Below are positions 7,192 to 8,239 of a stretch of DNA of 8,239 nucleotides, one piece after another. The notes beneath the pieces were generated by a model. The model was given only the letters and a program-made list of their open reading frames with translations, did no database searches and was not told the DNA's origin. The stretch is from NCBI GenBank assembly GCA_019236485.1, contig JAFAIY010000273.1:1-8239 (forward strand). The letters run 5' to 3'. Origin of the DNA: Comamonas sp. (lineage in GTDB: Bacteria > Pseudomonadota > Gammaproteobacteria > Burkholderiales > Burkholderiaceae_C). The position numbers and the translations under genes were made by a program. Numbering within the stretch: position 1 is the first letter of the stretch; each line of letters opens with the position of its first letter.

Positions 7192-8203
7192 CAGTGCGGT
7201 GGATGAGGTGACTATGCAGAGCGAAGAGCAAGCTCGGGTGACGGCTGGGGCCATGCTGCGCGAGGCGCGGGAGGTGGCCCATGTGCAGCTGCCCAGCCTG
7301 GCGGCGACCTTGAAAGTGCCGCAGCGCAAGCTGGAGGCGCTGGAGGCCGATGACTATGCGGCCTTCCCCGACCATGTCTTCATGCGTGCACTGGCCATGG
7401 GCATGTGCCGCGCCCTGCACATCGACTCGGCACCCGTGCTGGAGCGGCTGCCGCGCACCCAGCTCAAGAGCCTGGAGGGCAGCGGCCCGGGCATCAACGA
7501 GGCGGTGAAGGAGCGCATCAGCTTCAAGGCCAAGGGCACGCCTCTGGACTCTCGCGCCGGCGGTTCGCGCAAGATCGCGGCCGGCGTGCTGATCCTGCTG
7601 GCGGCCGCGGCCGCCGTTTATTTCGTGCCCTTCCATCAGGCCGTGGATTCGGCTTCCGAGGCGGCCACCGGGCAGTCTGCGGGCGCGGCGGCGCTGCCGG
7701 CCTCCACCAGCAGCACCGTGGTCGAATCCGGCGCGGCCGTGCCCATGGGGGCGGCCTCCAATAGCGGCGATGCTCCCGAGGCCGCCAGCCCGGCCGCTGC
7801 GCCCGCGGTACCGGCGGCCACGGCTGTGGCTCCCGTCGCCGCTGCCGCTCCTGCCGGGGCAGCGGTCGGCAGCACCGGCGAGGCAGCAGCAGTGCCGCTC
7901 GCTCCCGCTCCCGCGTCTGCGCCAAATGCTGCCGCGGCACCTGTGCCTGCTGCTGCGCCGGCGGCTTCGGGCTCCGTGCTGGAGCTGAAGGCCAGCGGCC
8001 AGTCCTGGGTCAAGGTCAAGGATGCCAACGGCAAGGTGGTGCTGGAAAAGACCCTGGCCAAGGATGAGTCCGTGACCGCCGAAGGCCTGCTTCCCCTGTC
8101 CGTGATCGTGGGCAATGCCAAGGGCACGCAGGTTCTGGTGCGCGGCGAACCGCTCAATATTTCGACTACGCGAGACAATGTGGCTCGCTTCGAGGTCAAG
8201 TAA
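7184..8203 (+). CDS. rodZ: RodZ-like cell-shape protein (HTH, one membrane segment, DUF4115)
   Basis: RodZ links cytoplasmic MreB filaments to the periplasmic wall-elongation machinery. The start ATG 7184 lies inside the end of pilF (ATGAGTGA) with GCGGAG six bases upstream. Residues about 20-90 are a Cro/CI-like helix-turn-helix (GAMLREAREVAHVQLPSLAA, then LEALEADDYAAFPDHVFMRA). Phe66 aligns with E. coli RodZ Phe60, an MreB contact, while the partner Tyr64 is Leu70 here. Residues about 130-150 are one membrane segment (KIAAGVLILLAAAAAVYFV), giving an N-in, C-out topology. Residues about 151-262 are an Ala/Pro/Ser/Val-rich periplasmic linker. Residues 265-339 are the beta-rich DUF4115 domain (LKASGQSWVKVKDANGK onward). 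Length, 339 residues, is close to E. coli RodZ (337). The HTH probably binds protein rather than DNA. It likely forms an operon with pilF and the following gene. Confidence 0.92.
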   Translation: MSDSAVDEVTMQSEEQARVTAGAMLREAREVAHVQLPSLAATLKVPQRKLEALEADDYAAFPDHVFMRALAMGMCRALHIDSAPVLERLPRTQLKSLEGSGPGINEAVKERISFKAKGTPLDSRAGGSRKIAAGVLILLAAAAAVYFVPFHQAVDSASEAATGQSAGAAALPASTSSTVVESGAAVPMGAASNSGDAPEAASPAAAPAVPAATAVAPVAAAAPAGAAVGSTGEAAAVPLAPAPASAPNAAAAPVPAAAPAASGSVLELKASGQSWVKVKDANGKVVLEKTLAKDESVTAEGLLPLSVIVGNAKGTQVLVRGEPLNISTTRDNVARFEVK

Positions 8204-8208
8204 GCCTC

Positions 8209-8215
8209 AAGGTGA
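8209..8215 (+). promoter_or_regulatory. Shine-Dalgarno of the gene after rodZ
   Basis: AAGGTGA is highly complementary to the 16S rRNA 3' end and lies 5 bases before GTG 8221, arguing that a gene starts just at the window edge and is translated efficiently. Confidence 0.6.
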
Positions 8216-8220
8216 CAAGA

Positions 8221-8239
8221 GTGCAAGATTCCGAGAATT
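8221..8239 (+). CDS. Start of next gene, probably ispG, cut by window edge
   Basis: An open frame begins at GTG 8221 (fMet-Gln-Asp-Ser-Glu-Asn) behind a strong Shine-Dalgarno and 17 bases after the rodZ stop. Six residues are too few to identify a product. In betaproteobacteria rodZ is commonly followed by ispG, the 4Fe-4S enzyme that makes HMBPP in the MEP isoprenoid pathway, so ispG is the inference from gene order alone. An in-frame GTG at 8212 is a less likely start because it overlaps the Shine-Dalgarno. Confidence 0.5.

Noticed and set aside
6298..7329. 343-residue open frame on the minus strand
   Set aside because: Antisense to pilF and the start of rodZ; no recognisable domain and no ribosome binding site that I can see.

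Overview
The window comes from a GC-rich chromosome of a betaproteobacterium, most likely Comamonadaceae (Comamonas or Delftia type). I judge this from gene order, protein character and codon use, not from a database search. It is densely packed: seven genes and a few bases of an eighth, all on the + strand. No intergenic gap exceeds about 130 bases, and I see no tRNA, rRNA, CRISPR array, insertion sequence or phage gene.

Layout. (1) 1-690: 3' part of an NlpD-type LysM/M23 protein, whose peptidase domain has lost zinc ligands, so it is probably an activator of cell-wall amidases. (2) 693-1748: rluD, a 23S rRNA pseudouridine synthase; its first codons carry a perfect 13-bp hairpin that makes the true start uncertain. 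(3) 1848-2915: scpB, the kleisin-associated condensin subunit, with a long acidic tail. (4) 2912-4516: rluB, a second 23S rRNA pseudouridine synthase, overlapping scpB by ATGA and carrying long low-complexity tails at both ends. (5) 4639-5064: ndk, nucleoside diphosphate kinase, with its own promoter-like leader. (6) 5193-6314: rlmN, a radical-SAM methyltransferase of 23S rRNA and tRNA, preceded by a large hairpin. (7) 6340-7191: pilF, the type IV pilus pilotin lipoprotein. (8) 7184-8203: rodZ, a membrane-anchored cell-shape protein overlapping pilF by 8 bases. (9) from 8221: the first codons of a gene that by synteny is probably ispG.

The genes are housekeeping: cell division and envelope (nlpD, rodZ), chromosome segregation (scpB), ribosome modification (rluD, rluB, rlmN), nucleotide balance (ndk) and pilus assembly (pilF). 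ndk-rlmN-pilF-rodZ-ispG is a familiar order in betaproteobacteria, and rlmN-pilF-rodZ-(ispG) looks like one transcript. scpB-rluB is a widespread pair.

I did not find a convincing undescribed system. The points most worth a second look are the hairpin over the rluD start, the ndk-rlmN hairpin, and the long disordered tails of ScpB and RluB, each of which holds at least one short hydrophobic island that could be a docking motif.
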